A stretch of 64,000 nt of DNA from Bythopirellula goksoeyrii (GCF_008065115.1 NZ_CP042913.1:4971257-5035256), one strand, 5' to 3'; shown: positions 7,930-17,082, counted from the stretch's first letter. Numbers and translations are program-made. Notes: generated by a model from the sequence alone, not told the origin.

Positions 7930-10014
7930 CTACCGCACTTTGGGGGCTTGCAGTTCGCCAGCAAGATATTGAGCTAACTCTTTCGGAGTAGGACAACTCC
8001 AGATCACCATTGGAGGGGATTGCAAACCTAACAATTGGTCGATTTCTTGGCTCACCTCTACGGCTGTTAGTGAATCGATTCCCAATTCGGCAAACGGAGT
8101 GTCGGGATGCATGAGCCCGGTCTGGATATTTGTCCGTTTGGATAGCCAGACAACCAACCACTCTTGTACATTTTCCTGGAGATCCTTTGTACTCAATTCA
8201 GTAGCATGAGCAAGAAAATCTGGCTGCGTGGAAAGTTCCATTGTTGATTCAGCAGGGAGCTCGTCCCCACTGCACAAGTGATTGGTCCATTGCGCGGTGA
8301 CGGCTAACTCGTCCTTCAGGAATTGCTCGCGACACTTCTTTCGCTGAACCTTGCCGCTGGAAGTAATGGGCAGGCTAGCTGGACGAATTAATACGATTGC
8401 ATGGGGATCGATCTCATGTTCCTCGACGATTGCAGTGCGGATCGCGTGCATGATGGCTTCATGGTCTGCACCACGAAACTCACGTCGCCATTGGAACACC
8501 AGCACCAGTTGCTCATGTCCTTCCACCTCGACGGGAAAGGCTGCGCCCAGATCTACCGCTTCGTGGGCTGCCTGAGCAGTACGCTCTAGGTCCTGGGGAT
8601 AGTGATTGCGGCCCCGCACGATGATCACATCCTTCAGCCGCCCCGTGACATAGAGTTCCCCTTCGTGAGAGAATCCCAAATCGCCGGTGCGCAAGAACTC
8701 TCCATCACCATGGTTCACTAGTTTAGCACGAAAGGTCTCGTTGTTGGTCGCTTCCTGATTCCAGTAGCCTGGTGCTACCGAGTCTCCTTGCACCCAGATC
8801 TCGCCAATTTGATCCTCTTCGCGAGCTTCTAAAGTAACCGGATCTACGATTCGGAAGGTAATGCCCTTGCAAGCTTGGCCACATCCGACCAGCGCTTGGC
8901 TGCTGCCATTGCTCTCGGCAACTGGTACGACGCGGTGGTTCCGCTTCGCAGCGCGATCAACATGCAAGACGCGCGGACCCGATGGATGCTGCCCTCCGGT
9001 GACGATGACCGTAGACTCTGCCAATCCATAACAAGGATAGAACGCACTACGCCGGAAACCGGCACTTTCGAATGCCGTTGCAAACTCATCGAGTGTCGCG
9101 GGATTGATTGGCTCCGCTCCACAAAATGCCAACCGCCAATGGCTTAAGTCGAGTAAGTCACGCTCGGCTTCCGACATCTTGGTAACTGCCAGTTTATATC
9201 CAAAATCCGGAGATCCACTGATCGTGGCTTGTGTTTCCGACATCAACTCCAACCAACGTTGTGGTCGGCGGAGAAAAGTCGTCGGAGCAATCAATGTGCT
9301 CGTCCCCCCCACATAGATCGGAGTCAGAATCGAGCCAATCAGACCCATGTCGTGATAGGCGGGAAGCCAGAACACACCCTTCTGGTGGACGGAACCATCG
9401 ATCGAAAAGCCGGTGCGAATCGCCTCCAGATTGTGCAGGATATTGCCATGGCTAACCATCACTCCGCGTGGTTCTGAAGTCGATCCCGAGGTGTATTGCA
9501 AGAAAGCCAGATTTTCGGCGCTACGTGAAATCGGCTCGAAAGAATTAGTCTGATCATCCGACACAAGATCCGTCGGCTCCCAGCTCAACTCACTGATCGC
9601 GGGAGACTGCTGATCGAGGCATAATCCCGCGAGGGAGGAACTGTGAGTCAGAACTAGGCTTGGCCGACAGTCCTCCACGATAGAATCCAGCCGCGGGGAA
9701 GGTCGCCGTGGCTTGGGATAGGTTGCCGGCACCGGCAGAGCCCCTGCATAGACACACCCCATGAATGCGGCGATGAATTCTAATCCGGGAGGATAAACCA
9801 ACAGCACTCGGTCACCGACACTTGTGCGACGTGCCAACCATCTACCTAAGCTGCGGCTTCTTAACTCAAGTTGAGCGAAAGTCCACGACTGTTGGTTGCC
9901 CTCGTCGTCTTCAAACACAAAAGCAGTCAACTCGGGAAACTGACAGGCGCGACTCTGAAGCATCTCGGCCAAGTTGGAGAAGCAGCAGCCGAGATCATTC
10001 TTATTTTCGTGCAT
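7930..10014 (-). CDS. Fatty-acyl-AMP ligase fused to an acyl carrier domain
   Basis: Adenylates a fatty acid and passes it to a phosphopantetheine arm. The adenylation core carries the A3 loop (QYTSGSTSEPRGVMVSHGN), the FAAL-type segment FWLPAYHDMGLIGSILTPIY, YRTGDLG-like LRTGDLGFSHEGELYVTGR and the hinge and lysine motif GRLKDVIIVRGRNHYP ending in SSGKVQRKKCRE. A carrier domain follows at the C-terminus with the pantetheine attachment site FAELGIDSLTAVE. I chose ATG at 10014; GTG at 10059 would add 15 residues and neither start has a clear Shine-Dalgarno. FAALs normally load polyketide or lipopeptide synthases, but no such enzyme is within this window, so it is an orphan whose partner must be encoded elsewhere. 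Confidence 0.88.
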   Translation of the reverse strand: MHENKNDLGCCFSNLAEMLQSRACQFPELTAFVFEDDEGNQQSWTFAQLELRSRSLGRWLARRTSVGDRVLLVYPPGLEFIAAFMGCVYAGALPVPATYPKPRRPSPRLDSIVEDCRPSLVLTHSSSLAGLCLDQQSPAISELSWEPTDLVSDDQTNSFEPISRSAENLAFLQYTSGSTSEPRGVMVSHGNILHNLEAIRTGFSIDGSVHQKGVFWLPAYHDMGLIGSILTPIYVGGTSTLIAPTTFLRRPQRWLELMSETQATISGSPDFGYKLAVTKMSEAERDLLDLSHWRLAFCGAEPINPATLDEFATAFESAGFRRSAFYPCYGLAESTVIVTGGQHPSGPRVLHVDRAAKRNHRVVPVAESNGSSQALVGCGQACKGITFRIVDPVTLEAREEDQIGEIWVQGDSVAPGYWNQEATNNETFRAKLVNHGDGEFLRTGDLGFSHEGELYVTGRLKDVIIVRGRNHYPQDLERTAQAAHEAVDLGAAFPVEVEGHEQLVLVFQWRREFRGADHEAIMHAIRTAIVEEHEIDPHAIVLIRPASLPITSSGKVQRKKCREQFLKDELAVTAQWTNHLCSGDELPAESTMELSTQPDFLAHATELSTKDLQENVQEWLVVWLSKRTNIQTGLMHPDTPFAELGIDSLTAVEVSQEIDQLLGLQSPPMVIWSCPTPKELAQYLAGELQAPKVR

Positions 10015-10349
10015 GTCTGTCAATATAGGAGAAGCGTGGTTGCTTGTGATCGTACTCACGCGTGTTCTTGATTTGCCAACTCCATCCGACCAACCAATCG
10101 CTCAAACAGATTCGGTATCGCAATACTCTCTGGAGATGAAAGTACAGTCGAAATCACGTCTCCGCTAAGGTGAGGAAACACAGGCAACTCCGGTAACATA
10201 AATTAGCGTCTGAGGGCACTTTCTGGCAACTCTTTGGCGCGATTTCACAGCAAGAAAACAAGATTTCCAGCAATCGAGGCGCGCTCAGCCGCAAGAATCG
10301 TCATAACAATAAATGTCACATGTTTTGCGTCGTCCGCGAGGTGGCGCCG

Positions 10350-10853
10350 TCATTCCGCATTGGGCTGAAGTGGAGGCTGTGGCGTTTCTGGTGGATTGGC
10401 TTTCTGAAGGGGCCGAGCCTGCAGCGATTGATTGTTCAGATAGATGACCCCACGATAGGAAACAGCAGGATCCGTACCTCGCAACGAGAGCGTCGGTTGT
10501 GCTTCTGTAGCAGCCACAACCAATGGACGCAGTTGAGGATCGACCACCAACAATTGCCTCGCGATCAAACGCCCTACGAGTACATCGGTTGCGATGTCAC
10601 ACACGATATTGCCATCGCTATCCTTCAGCACAAGGGCACCCACACGGTCGGAAAGCTGAGTGGGATCGTTATCGACTGCCTTTTTGAAACTCAATTCCGC
10701 GAGCGTGATGTCTGGATCCTGCTGATCGACAATCTGGAGGCTCTCGCAGCGAATCTCTTTCGAGACAACCTGTTGCATGAGCTTGTCGCGCACCGCGGCG
10801 CCAAGGGCAAACAGCAATAGGGGATAAACGATCCAGCGTTCTCGTTCCGACAT
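10350..10853 (-). CDS. Hypothetical membrane-anchored protein
   Basis: A 167-residue protein I cannot assign to a named family. Residues about 8-25 form one hydrophobic segment (WIVYPLLLFALGAAVRDKL), so it is probably anchored in the cytoplasmic membrane with the rest outside. The remainder has alternating beta-like segments (GALVLKDSDGNIVCDIATDV) and ends in a proline/glutamine-rich tail. AAAGAGA upstream of ATG is a reasonable ribosome-binding site. It lies between the orphan FAAL (about 335 bases downstream, probably separate) and a lipoprotein gene upstream, with a palindromic repeat immediately before it. Confidence 0.7.
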   Translation of the reverse strand: MSERERWIVYPLLLFALGAAVRDKLMQQVVSKEIRCESLQIVDQQDPDITLAELSFKKAVDNDPTQLSDRVGALVLKDSDGNIVCDIATDVLVGRLIARQLLVVDPQLRPLVVAATEAQPTLSLRGTDPAVSYRGVIYLNNQSLQARPLQKANPPETPQPPLQPNAE

Positions 10854-10877
10854 CGTGAATCTCTTTCTTCGATACGT

Positions 10878-10948
10878 GTAGGGTGGGCATTGCCCGCCCG
10901 AATTTCGGCTTGGTTAGCAGGGAGGTTGGTGGGCGATGCCCACCCTAC
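10878..10948. repeat. REP-like inverted repeat (GTAGGGTGGGCAT family)
   Basis: Two arms of 21 bases face each other across a 29-base spacer: the left arm (10878-10898) and the reverse complement of the right arm (10928-10948) agree at 19 of 21 positions, and each arm is itself partly palindromic around GGGCATTGCCC. This is the layout of paired REP/BIME elements. It may also act as a transcription stop between the two flanking minus-strand genes. Confidence 0.75.
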
Positions 10949-11012
10949 CTGAGAGTTTAATCGATAGGCTACAACGAAACTCATTCCCTTCGCTACAGTC
11001 AATCTGCTTCCA

Positions 11013-11540
11013 CTAACCAGCGCGGGAAAAATAAATGGCCCCCAATTGGCGGTCTGCCCCCGATTCCGTCAGGAGAAATCCAACCACCTGCCCGTCGCGT
11101 TCATCCATTTCAAGTTCAAACTGGCGTGCTACCGTGGTGTCTTCTTCTGTCTGCGAAGGAGTTGTCACTTCAATCATGCATCCCGTGGGAGAGGTTTCCA
11201 AAACTTGCCAAGTGGCAGATATTGGTTCCGACCCATTGGCCAGTGACATCTTCAATCGCTGGTGATCGATAAACTCAAATCGAAGTTCAACGTCGTAGGC
11301 TTCCCAATCAGTCTCGGCCTTAGCAACATCGGATTCTTGGGAGTTGCCGCTTCCCGTCCGATTGCCATACTTTTCTGCTTCCCGTTCGGCACGGGCTGAC
11401 GCAGTATCTGGACGACCAACCCAAGTCCCCAACAGTTTTCCCGCAACCTGCTGCTGGCAGCCGGTGGTAGCCAAGAGGAAAAACAATCCGAGTAAACGCG
11501 CCAGGGTGCCAGGTCGTTGGAGATGCCGCGCTAAGTGCAT
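11013..11540 (-). CDS. Hypothetical lipoprotein
   Basis: A 175-residue protein with a lipoprotein signal (hydrophobic run LGLFFLLATTGC, with Cys about residue 28 in a TTGC lipobox). The mature part begins with KLLGTWVGRPDT, then a low-complexity charged segment, and ends with beta-rich sequence (WQVLETSPTGCMIEVTT, LTESGADRQLGAIYFSR), which recalls small lipocalin-like or DUF4488-like surface lipoproteins that begin with a GTW motif. That resemblance is weak. Single gene or loosely linked with the downstream membrane protein; the gap of about 160 bases holds a REP-like repeat. Confidence 0.72.
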   Translation of the reverse strand: MHLARHLQRPGTLARLLGLFFLLATTGCQQQVAGKLLGTWVGRPDTASARAEREAEKYGNRTGSGNSQESDVAKAETDWEAYDVELRFEFIDHQRLKMSLANGSEPISATWQVLETSPTGCMIEVTTPSQTEEDTTVARQFELEMDERDGQVVGFLLTESGADRQLGAIYFSRAG

Positions 11541-11655
11541 TTTTTAAGTTCCGCAGTAGGCTTGCTATATCAGTGAAAAACTTATTGTAGCGGGGAATGC
11601 CAATACGACCAATGATGAAGTCTGATTCCCAGCAATCAGGTCGATACGCCTAGTA

Positions 11656-14067
11656 CTACCACGCCGGTTCGGCCTGTCCTGCATCGTCAATCTTCCACGG
11701 CAGCCACACCAGAACCACCGGACCGACATCGATGTCGCTCTTGCGGGGAGTGATTACTTCATTTTCCAACTTGAGATTTGCGGGGTCGCACTCTCGCTCG
11801 ATTTGCTCTATACGGGATTGCAAATCGTCTTTCAAGCGATCCAAGGCTTCGACTTTTTCATCGAGCTGCTCTTCGGCCCTCGATTGTTGGCCTCGCTCCC
11901 GCATGGTGCGCTCGACTGCAGTTGTCGGTTGTCGGCGGGAGGAACGTTTCTTGCCCAAAATGCCCATCAATGCGTCGCCAACCACCAGCAGCATCTCAAG
12001 AAGCCGCATCCAAAACTGGGACCTTTGCGAATTAAGATAGTCTTCCGCCTTGCGAACGGCTGCTTCGGCGCGATTAATCTTGTTGGCGTAGTCACTTTTG
12101 GTATCCTCAACCAGTTCGGATCGCTTGCGGAGTGCCAACTCGCCGAGCCTCGCACGAAACTCTGCTTCAGACTCTCCCGCATGAGAACTCAAATCAAGAA
12201 GTTCACATCGCCAAGTCGTCAATCGTTCGGTCCGATACAAATGATCGACCAAATCGTTGTCCCACCGAGTGTAGTTTTTCTCCTGTGTCAAAGGAGACGG
12301 CAATACGGCAAACTCACATTCATGGGGCGGCGCATCCTCGAGCATGCGTGTGTTCTCCAGCAGCATGGCCGTATTCCACATCGGCCCAGGCAGCTTGTCA
12401 TCCACTGTTTGCAATGCAACTGCCTTCCGCCAGAAGTCCACGCCGGCCGACGACTTGACAAAATGAAGTTTGACATCGCTAGCTATTCCCGGCCGATATT
12501 GCAGACGGCAATCCTCGGCCAGCTCCTCTCCAAAAGGCCAGTATTTCTGGACAATACTACCAGACAATACCGGTCGCGTATTGATCTGCGACCCGCCATT
12601 GGTGAGTTCTGCCTTGGCATCTGATTCTGCTGATGCTTCGTGTGCAAACTCCGCCCGACGCGGCTGCATGAGAGTGCGGATCTGATCTCTGGTCAGTGGC
12701 CCGCGCAGATACGACATCGCCCAGCGGGTGTGAAAGACGCGCGGTTGGTTCTCGTGCACATTGTTCATCAGGAACACGCGCGACCCCAACGCCGCCAGCG
12801 TCGCTTCCATCTGCTGTCGATTGAACGTCGCCCCAGCCTGGGTGGAGGCCCCTTCGAGCCCCTCCAGCACGCGCATCTTGTCGCGTTCGGTTTGCAGTCG
12901 TCCCAGAAACCAAGTCCCCGCATTCGAAAGCCCTTTGTAGTCGAGATCGACCGGATTCTGTGTCGCCAACACCACACCCAGCCCATACGCCCGCGCCTGC
13001 TTCAAGAGCGTAAGCATCGGCTTCTTGCTGGGGGGATTGGCCGTCGGCGGGAAGTAGCCGAAAACCTCGTCCATGTAGAGAATCGCCCGCAGACTACCGG
13101 TGCCTGGCTGAGAGCGCATCCACGCCACGATTTCGTTGAGCAGAATCGTAACAAAGAACATCCGCTCAGAGTCGTTCAAATGGGCGATCGAGAGAATCGA
13201 CAATCGCGGTTTTTTCTCGTCCGTGTAGAGCAATTGATTGATGTCGAGCGCACTCCCTTCCAGCCAACTGGCAAACGAAGGAGAGGCCAACAGATTGTTG
13301 AGCTTCATACCCAATTCCAGTCGCGCCGGTGCAGGGAGAAAAGTCTCCAGGTCAACGATCCCCACTTTGGTAAACGGCGGCTGCTGAATATCGTGAATTA
13401 ACCCCGCCAAGTCGGGACTGCGACCAGCACGCCAGGCATGGTCGAGTACGTTGGAAACCAGAATCGCCTCACGACTCTTCACGGGGTCGGCTTCCAACCC
13501 CAACAATGCGAACACCCCTTGCGTAGTTGACTGCACGAGATCCTGATAGATGTCCGTATCGTCGATCACTTCCTGGGGCGGGGCATGGAAGCCTTTGAGA
13601 ATGCTCAACGGTATCCCCGCACTGCTGCCGGGAGTATAGATCACCTTGTCGACCGCATCATTGAACCGCTGGATTCGCTCCCCCGATTCATCCCACTCGG
13701 CCAAACCCTTGCGCCATAAAGTGGCCGTCTGCTCGGCGAGTTCGGGCTCGGTCATCCCCTTCTGCACGGCAACCGCAGGATCAACCCAAGGTTGAAAGTC
13801 CGCAGGCAACAGATCGGGAAACGCCAGCAGCAAATTCCCCAGATCCCCTTTCGGATCGACCGCAATCACCGGAATCCCATCAAGCGCCGCTTCTTCGATC
13901 AGCGACAGGCACAACCCCGTTTTCCCACTGCCGGTCATGCCGACACACACCGCATGGGTCGTCAGGTCGCTACTGTCATAGAGCACCTTTTCTCCAGCAA
14001 CCTTGCGCTGGGCGAGATCATAGTCTCTGCCTAAATAAAAGGACCCGCGTTTTTCGTAGTCTTGCAT
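11656..14067 (-). CDS. HerA/DUF87-like P-loop ATPase
   Basis: An 803-residue ATPase of the FtsK-HerA class. The Walker A motif is VGMTGSGKTGLC (about residues 42-53), followed by VIAVDPKGDLGNLLLAFPDL; the Walker B motif is RAILYMDEVFGYFPP, and a sensor-like VVLATQNPVDLDYKG follows. The last third is a coiled coil (KINRAEAAVRKAEDYLNSQR and repeated charged heptads) with a short hydrophobic stretch near LLEMLLVVGDALMGIL. Standalone proteins of this shape occur in many phyla as uncharacterised ATP-binding proteins. It lacks the neighbouring NurA nuclease. A SIR2 gene lies about 3 kb upstream on the same strand, but other genes and repeats intervene, so I do not read it as a SIR2-HerA defence operon. 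Confidence 0.85.
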   Translation of the reverse strand: MQDYEKRGSFYLGRDYDLAQRKVAGEKVLYDSSDLTTHAVCVGMTGSGKTGLCLSLIEEAALDGIPVIAVDPKGDLGNLLLAFPDLLPADFQPWVDPAVAVQKGMTEPELAEQTATLWRKGLAEWDESGERIQRFNDAVDKVIYTPGSSAGIPLSILKGFHAPPQEVIDDTDIYQDLVQSTTQGVFALLGLEADPVKSREAILVSNVLDHAWRAGRSPDLAGLIHDIQQPPFTKVGIVDLETFLPAPARLELGMKLNNLLASPSFASWLEGSALDINQLLYTDEKKPRLSILSIAHLNDSERMFFVTILLNEIVAWMRSQPGTGSLRAILYMDEVFGYFPPTANPPSKKPMLTLLKQARAYGLGVVLATQNPVDLDYKGLSNAGTWFLGRLQTERDKMRVLEGLEGASTQAGATFNRQQMEATLAALGSRVFLMNNVHENQPRVFHTRWAMSYLRGPLTRDQIRTLMQPRRAEFAHEASAESDAKAELTNGGSQINTRPVLSGSIVQKYWPFGEELAEDCRLQYRPGIASDVKLHFVKSSAGVDFWRKAVALQTVDDKLPGPMWNTAMLLENTRMLEDAPPHECEFAVLPSPLTQEKNYTRWDNDLVDHLYRTERLTTWRCELLDLSSHAGESEAEFRARLGELALRKRSELVEDTKSDYANKINRAEAAVRKAEDYLNSQRSQFWMRLLEMLLVVGDALMGILGKKRSSRRQPTTAVERTMRERGQQSRAEEQLDEKVEALDRLKDDLQSRIEQIERECDPANLKLENEVITPRKSDIDVGPVVLVWLPWKIDDAGQAEPAW

Positions 14068-14230
14068 AGCTTGAGATTGTAGCCAGACCGCATAGGCCGA
14101 AACAAGCCGAGTGGATTACCGGCAGAGTAGATGCGACTCTCCGAGCCGGAATTCTTCGAGTTGACAAATCACCGCGAGCGTTTCAGTTCCCATTGAGCGA
14201 CAGATCCCACTCAGAGAGGGTCACTCACCC

Positions 14231-14285
14231 CAATCCCCAGTTCCCAGCCCCAGCTCTTTCTGACTAGCGCCCAGTAACCAGCGCC
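14231..14285 (+). repeat. Dispersed repeat with core CTGACTAGCGCCCAG, copy 1
   Basis: The stretch CAATCCCCAGTTCC through CTTTCTGACTAGCGCC and AACCAGCGCC recurs almost unchanged at 14941-15004 and, in its second half, at 15536-15571. The copies flank the tandem array and the GNAT gene. Confidence 0.7.
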
Positions 14286-14287
14286 TT

Positions 14288-14448
14288 CCTCATTCCTCAT
14301 TCCTCATTCCTCATTCCTCATTCCTCATTCCTCATTCCTCATTCCTCATTCCTCATTCCTCATTCCTCATTCCTCATTCCTCATTCCTCATTCCTCATTC
14401 CTCATTCATCATTCCGCATTCATCATTCCGCATTCCGCATTCCGCATT
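14288..14448 (+). repeat. Heptanucleotide tandem array (CCTCATT)n
   Basis: Seventeen perfect copies of CCTCATT run from 14288 to 14406, then six variant units (CATCATT, CCGCATT, CATCATT, CCGCATT three times) to 14448, 23 units in all. There are no spacers, so this is a simple tandem repeat, not a CRISPR array. The unit length of seven and the stops it would create argue against coding. Such arrays expand and shrink by slipped-strand replication. Confidence 0.95.
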
Positions 14449-14532
14449 CCGAAATCTCCCTCGTGTGTGAGTGCCTCATTCAGATTGCCACAAAAAGCCC
14501 AGCGCGGCCGGTGGCCGCAACCGAATATCAAA

Positions 14533-14614
14533 TAAACGCAGAGATCACAGAGGCGCAGAGGAGGAAATATAAGATTTCTCTGCGTATCTCCGCGGCTCGG
14601 CGTCCTCTGCGTTT
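14533..14614. repeat. Palindromic CGCAGAG-type repeat element
   Basis: The outer arms TAAACGCAGAG (from 14533) and CTCTGCGTTTA (to 14614) are perfect inverted copies, and the inner parts (GAGGCGCAGAGGAGG against CTCTGCGTATCTCCGCGG) continue the complementarity loosely. Fragments of similar wording recur near 14900 and 56231-56265. It looks like a small mobile palindrome; no coding potential. Confidence 0.7.
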
Positions 14615-14940
14615 AGATAATTTTTGTAAGCTGCGAAGTTTTGAATCGTTAGTAGCACAAAGTAGCTTGGGTCCCCGACCCGAGATCTAGAGCATTTGTC
14701 CAAACGGGACGGGGTCCCATTCTACGTTTTGGGATAGGCACTTAATTGTTTTCGTGCCTTCTTGTGCTTTTCGTGGCAATCGCTTTTCGATAAGGCTACT
14801 TAGCAGAGAGAAAAACGGCCGGAGAAAATACCACTCGGAGAGTGGTGCTACAATCTGTCTACTCGATTCGACCTCAATCCCACCACTATCATCCCCCCTC
14901 TCCGCGGCTCTGCGGTCACTGCGAGAACTCCATCCTGTCC

Positions 14941-15004
14941 CCAATCCCCAATCCCCAGTTCCAGCTCTTTCTGACTAGCGCCCAACAACCAGCGCCTAGC
15001 GCCT
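14941..15004 (+). repeat. Dispersed repeat with core CTGACTAGCGCCCAA, copy 2
   Basis: Nearly identical to 14231-14285 (CCAATCCCCAATCCCC, then CAGCTCTTTCTGACTAGCG and AACCAGCGCC), extended by another CTAGCGCC. It ends just downstream of the GNAT gene's stop codon. Confidence 0.7.
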
Positions 15005-15014
15005 TCTTCACGAC

Positions 15015-15452
15015 TCACAACTCTTTCTCCATAAACCAATGCTGAATCGATACCATTACAAAGGGTTCCCCCACCCGTTGGTAACCAAGTTTCTCGTAAA
15101 ACCCAACGGCAGTGTCTCGCGCGTTGAGGGTGACTGCCGAGAAGCCTCTTTCCCTCGCCAACCGCTCGGCCAACTCCGTCAGCGCGCGTCCAATCCCCTG
15201 CCGCTGAACGTGCGCTGCCACCGCGACCTGTCTCATTCGAATTGTGCCGTCCTCATGAGGCACCAACACCAGGCAACCGAGCACCTGCCGCTCCTCCTGA
15301 CAGGCCAGATGATAAAGACCTCGCTCCACCTCCAACTCCTCGTCAGAAAAATGAAGCCCCAACGGCTTGCGCAGCACCTCATCACGCAGCGCCAGCGATT
15401 GCTCATAAGCTACCGAGCCATGCTCTATCTCAGAAAACGTCCGCTGCGCCAT
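15015..15452 (-). CDS. GNAT-family N-acetyltransferase
   Basis: A single GNAT domain that would transfer an acetyl group from acetyl-CoA to an amine. The acetyl-CoA loop is seen as VAAHVQRQGIGRALTELAE (matching Q/RxxGxG/A), preceded by the beta-4 strand RMRQVAV and followed by VTLNARDTAVGFYEKLGYQR, the standard GNAT ending. I prefer ATG at 15452 (MAQRTFSEIEHG, with GGATAAG upstream) over ATG at 15482, because family members start with this strand; the difference is ten residues. The substrate cannot be told. It stands alone between repeats and is probably not in an operon with the HEPN gene, about 370 bases upstream. Confidence 0.88.
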   Translation of the reverse strand: MAQRTFSEIEHGSVAYEQSLALRDEVLRKPLGLHFSDEELEVERGLYHLACQEERQVLGCLVLVPHEDGTIRMRQVAVAAHVQRQGIGRALTELAERLARERGFSAVTLNARDTAVGFYEKLGYQRVGEPFVMVSIQHWFMEKEL

Positions 15453-15495
15453 CGACTTATCCACATATCCCCACAACATCAATCATAACTCTCAA

Positions 15496-15571
15496 CTTCC
15501 CCTCCGGTCACTTACGTTCACGGCTCGCCAATTTTCTGACTAGCGCCTAGCAACCAGCGCCTAGCGACTCT
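15496..15571 (+). repeat. Left flanking repeat of the SIR2-HEPN module
   Basis: The first 40 bases (15496-15535, starting CTTCCCCTCCGGTCACTTAC) match 18842-18881 at 31 of 40 positions, in direct orientation, so related sequences bracket the SIR2-HEPN genes. The second half (15536-15571) is a third copy of the CTGACTAGCGCC repeat. Confidence 0.6.
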
Positions 15572-15825
15572 CTCTTGTGCCGATCGGAGCTAACCACCTT
15601 TTCTCCTCTCATCGAAGATTCGCCGTGCCGATATGATCCCGTCTTGTTCAGATCAAGGGTTTCTGCCGCCGTTGATCGCTCGCAATTACTTCTCTATCGG
15701 TGACCCATAGTTGTGTAATTCTGCCACGTATTATTATGCTAGCTAAAGTCCCCGATCACCGGTCACGGAGGGCTGATCTTCTATTTGAATCCGCGCGCAA
15801 GCGATGCTTCACGTAAATCAATAAT

Positions 15826-17082
15826 TTAGCCATCTCCGCCCATTGAATGCCACCAATTCATAAGTGCGCCACGAACAATGTAGTGGAAACAATGCAAGTT
15901 AATGGGAAGATCTTCAGGCATCCAAGTACCGCCGTGCGAATGTGACGCGAGACCCGTTAGAGGTTTTTCCGATAGTTGGAAATCGACCCCAGCATATGGC
16001 GGCTCGAACATTGGTGCGGGAAACGGGATTCCACCGTGGAGCGCGCGAGAACGATAGGCATACACCTTCCGCAGTACGTGTTTCTTAAGTGAATCTTTGT
16101 CCCACTTAATTCGTAAGTATTCTTCTTTCGGCCGCATAGCAGGTGCGGTGGGCAAAAAGTTTAGCGTAAAATCGATGAACTTCTTTGTGGCGCCGAGGCT
16201 GTGTTGAATGAGGTCAGCAACGCGCGCTACAAGTTTCGGACCACCTGCTTCTTCGAGGACGCTAGCAAGTTCAGGTATCGAATATCTCAGCCGTTCAACT
16301 GGGGCGCCATTTTCAGAGGTGAATTCGTTGGCTGCAGTTTCTAGAGCGGAAACGAGCATAAGCCATGCAAGGTTGGGTTCCGATTCAGCGACCCACAGTG
16401 CATCCTGATAATGGTTGGCAGCGCGAATTAGGCTAACGTATTGTTTGGAGGACAGCCGCGGAATGCAGGACAGCAAGTCGAGTTCGTCAAGCGAATGTGT
16501 ACCAACGGCGGCAGGCAGAACGATATTGTTTGATCGAAGGACGACACCGGTCTTAAGCTTGATAATAGGGGCTAATCGAACACCGACGCTGGGTTTTGGC
16601 CGATCATTCCATGCTGCCGGTCGTCCTAGTGGGTCTTTTCCTGGCTCAAATCTACGGGACTCACCACCAGCCCGCATTCTTGCGCCGACGCATAATGATA
16701 TCAGGGCTGCAAGTTCGTCAATAAGGAGACCACCGTGATAGAGCGACTCATCCCTTTGCGACATATTCGGAAGGTGGTGCGTGTCGAGATGAAGCGAAAC
16801 GCGGACAACAATCGGAGCGTTGACATTGCCGGGCCCATCGGGCAACGGTACCGCGTTCAAGAACGCATAGGGGCCAAATTCGTCAGGACGTTCGCCTACG
16901 ATATGAGTGTCGGAATACAGCGGGTACTCCGATATGCCTCGTAATGCTCCGCCGGCGTTGGCAGCGTGCCAATTGAGTTGCGAAAGTAGCTTCGGCTGTT
17001 CATCCGTGGCTGGTCCGCTGTTATCGTTCGTGTCTACCATAATTGCACTTTGCGAGCCACTTGAATTGCTAACATATGGCAT
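15826..17082 (-). CDS. Apea-like HEPN-domain protein, partner of SIR2 protein
   Basis: A 418-residue protein. The recognisable part is C-terminal: YAYRSRALHGG near residues 341-351 fits the HEPN signature Rx4-6H (Arg344, His349) in the YxxRSxxxHG form of Apea-like HEPN domains, and is preceded by a helix with LAWLMLVSALETAANEF that fits the first HEPN helix. HEPN proteins of this class are often metal-independent RNases in immunity and toxin systems. The N-terminal 200 residues (strands such as APIVVRVSLHLDTHH) are unassigned and may sense a trigger. The gene starts 68 bases after the SIR2 gene on the same strand, so the two are probably co-transcribed. ATG at 17040 is an alternative start. 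That this is a defence effector is inference. Confidence 0.75.
   Translation of the reverse strand: MPYVSNSSGSQSAIMVDTNDNSGPATDEQPKLLSQLNWHAANAGGALRGISEYPLYSDTHIVGERPDEFGPYAFLNAVPLPDGPGNVNAPIVVRVSLHLDTHHLPNMSQRDESLYHGGLLIDELAALISLCVGARMRAGGESRRFEPGKDPLGRPAAWNDRPKPSVGVRLAPIIKLKTGVVLRSNNIVLPAAVGTHSLDELDLLSCIPRLSSKQYVSLIRAANHYQDALWVAESEPNLAWLMLVSALETAANEFTSENGAPVERLRYSIPELASVLEEAGGPKLVARVADLIQHSLGATKKFIDFTLNFLPTAPAMRPKEEYLRIKWDKDSLKKHVLRKVYAYRSRALHGGIPFPAPMFEPPYAGVDFQLSEKPLTGLASHSHGGTWMPEDLPINLHCFHYIVRGALMNWWHSMGGDG

Larger units (their letters stand above)
14068..15014. other. Repeat-rich intergenic region
   Basis: No protein gene is evident in these 947 bases. The stretch contains a heptanucleotide tandem array, a palindromic element of the CGCAGAG type and two copies of a GACTAGCGCC-containing repeat, all listed separately. 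The density of low-complexity repeats marks the start of an accessory region that runs to about 20.8 kb. Confidence 0.6.

Noticed and set aside
11803-12624. Long plus-strand open frame (273 codons) inside the HerA-like gene
   Set aside because: It lies antisense to a well-supported ATPase gene and has no family features; it is a codon-bias shadow.
12640-13401. Plus-strand open frame (253 codons) inside the HerA-like gene
   Set aside because: Arg/His-rich shadow of the opposite strand; no start signal or domain.
14288-14448. Possible CRISPR array
   Set aside because: Units are seven bases and contiguous, without spacers or cas genes; it is a simple tandem repeat.
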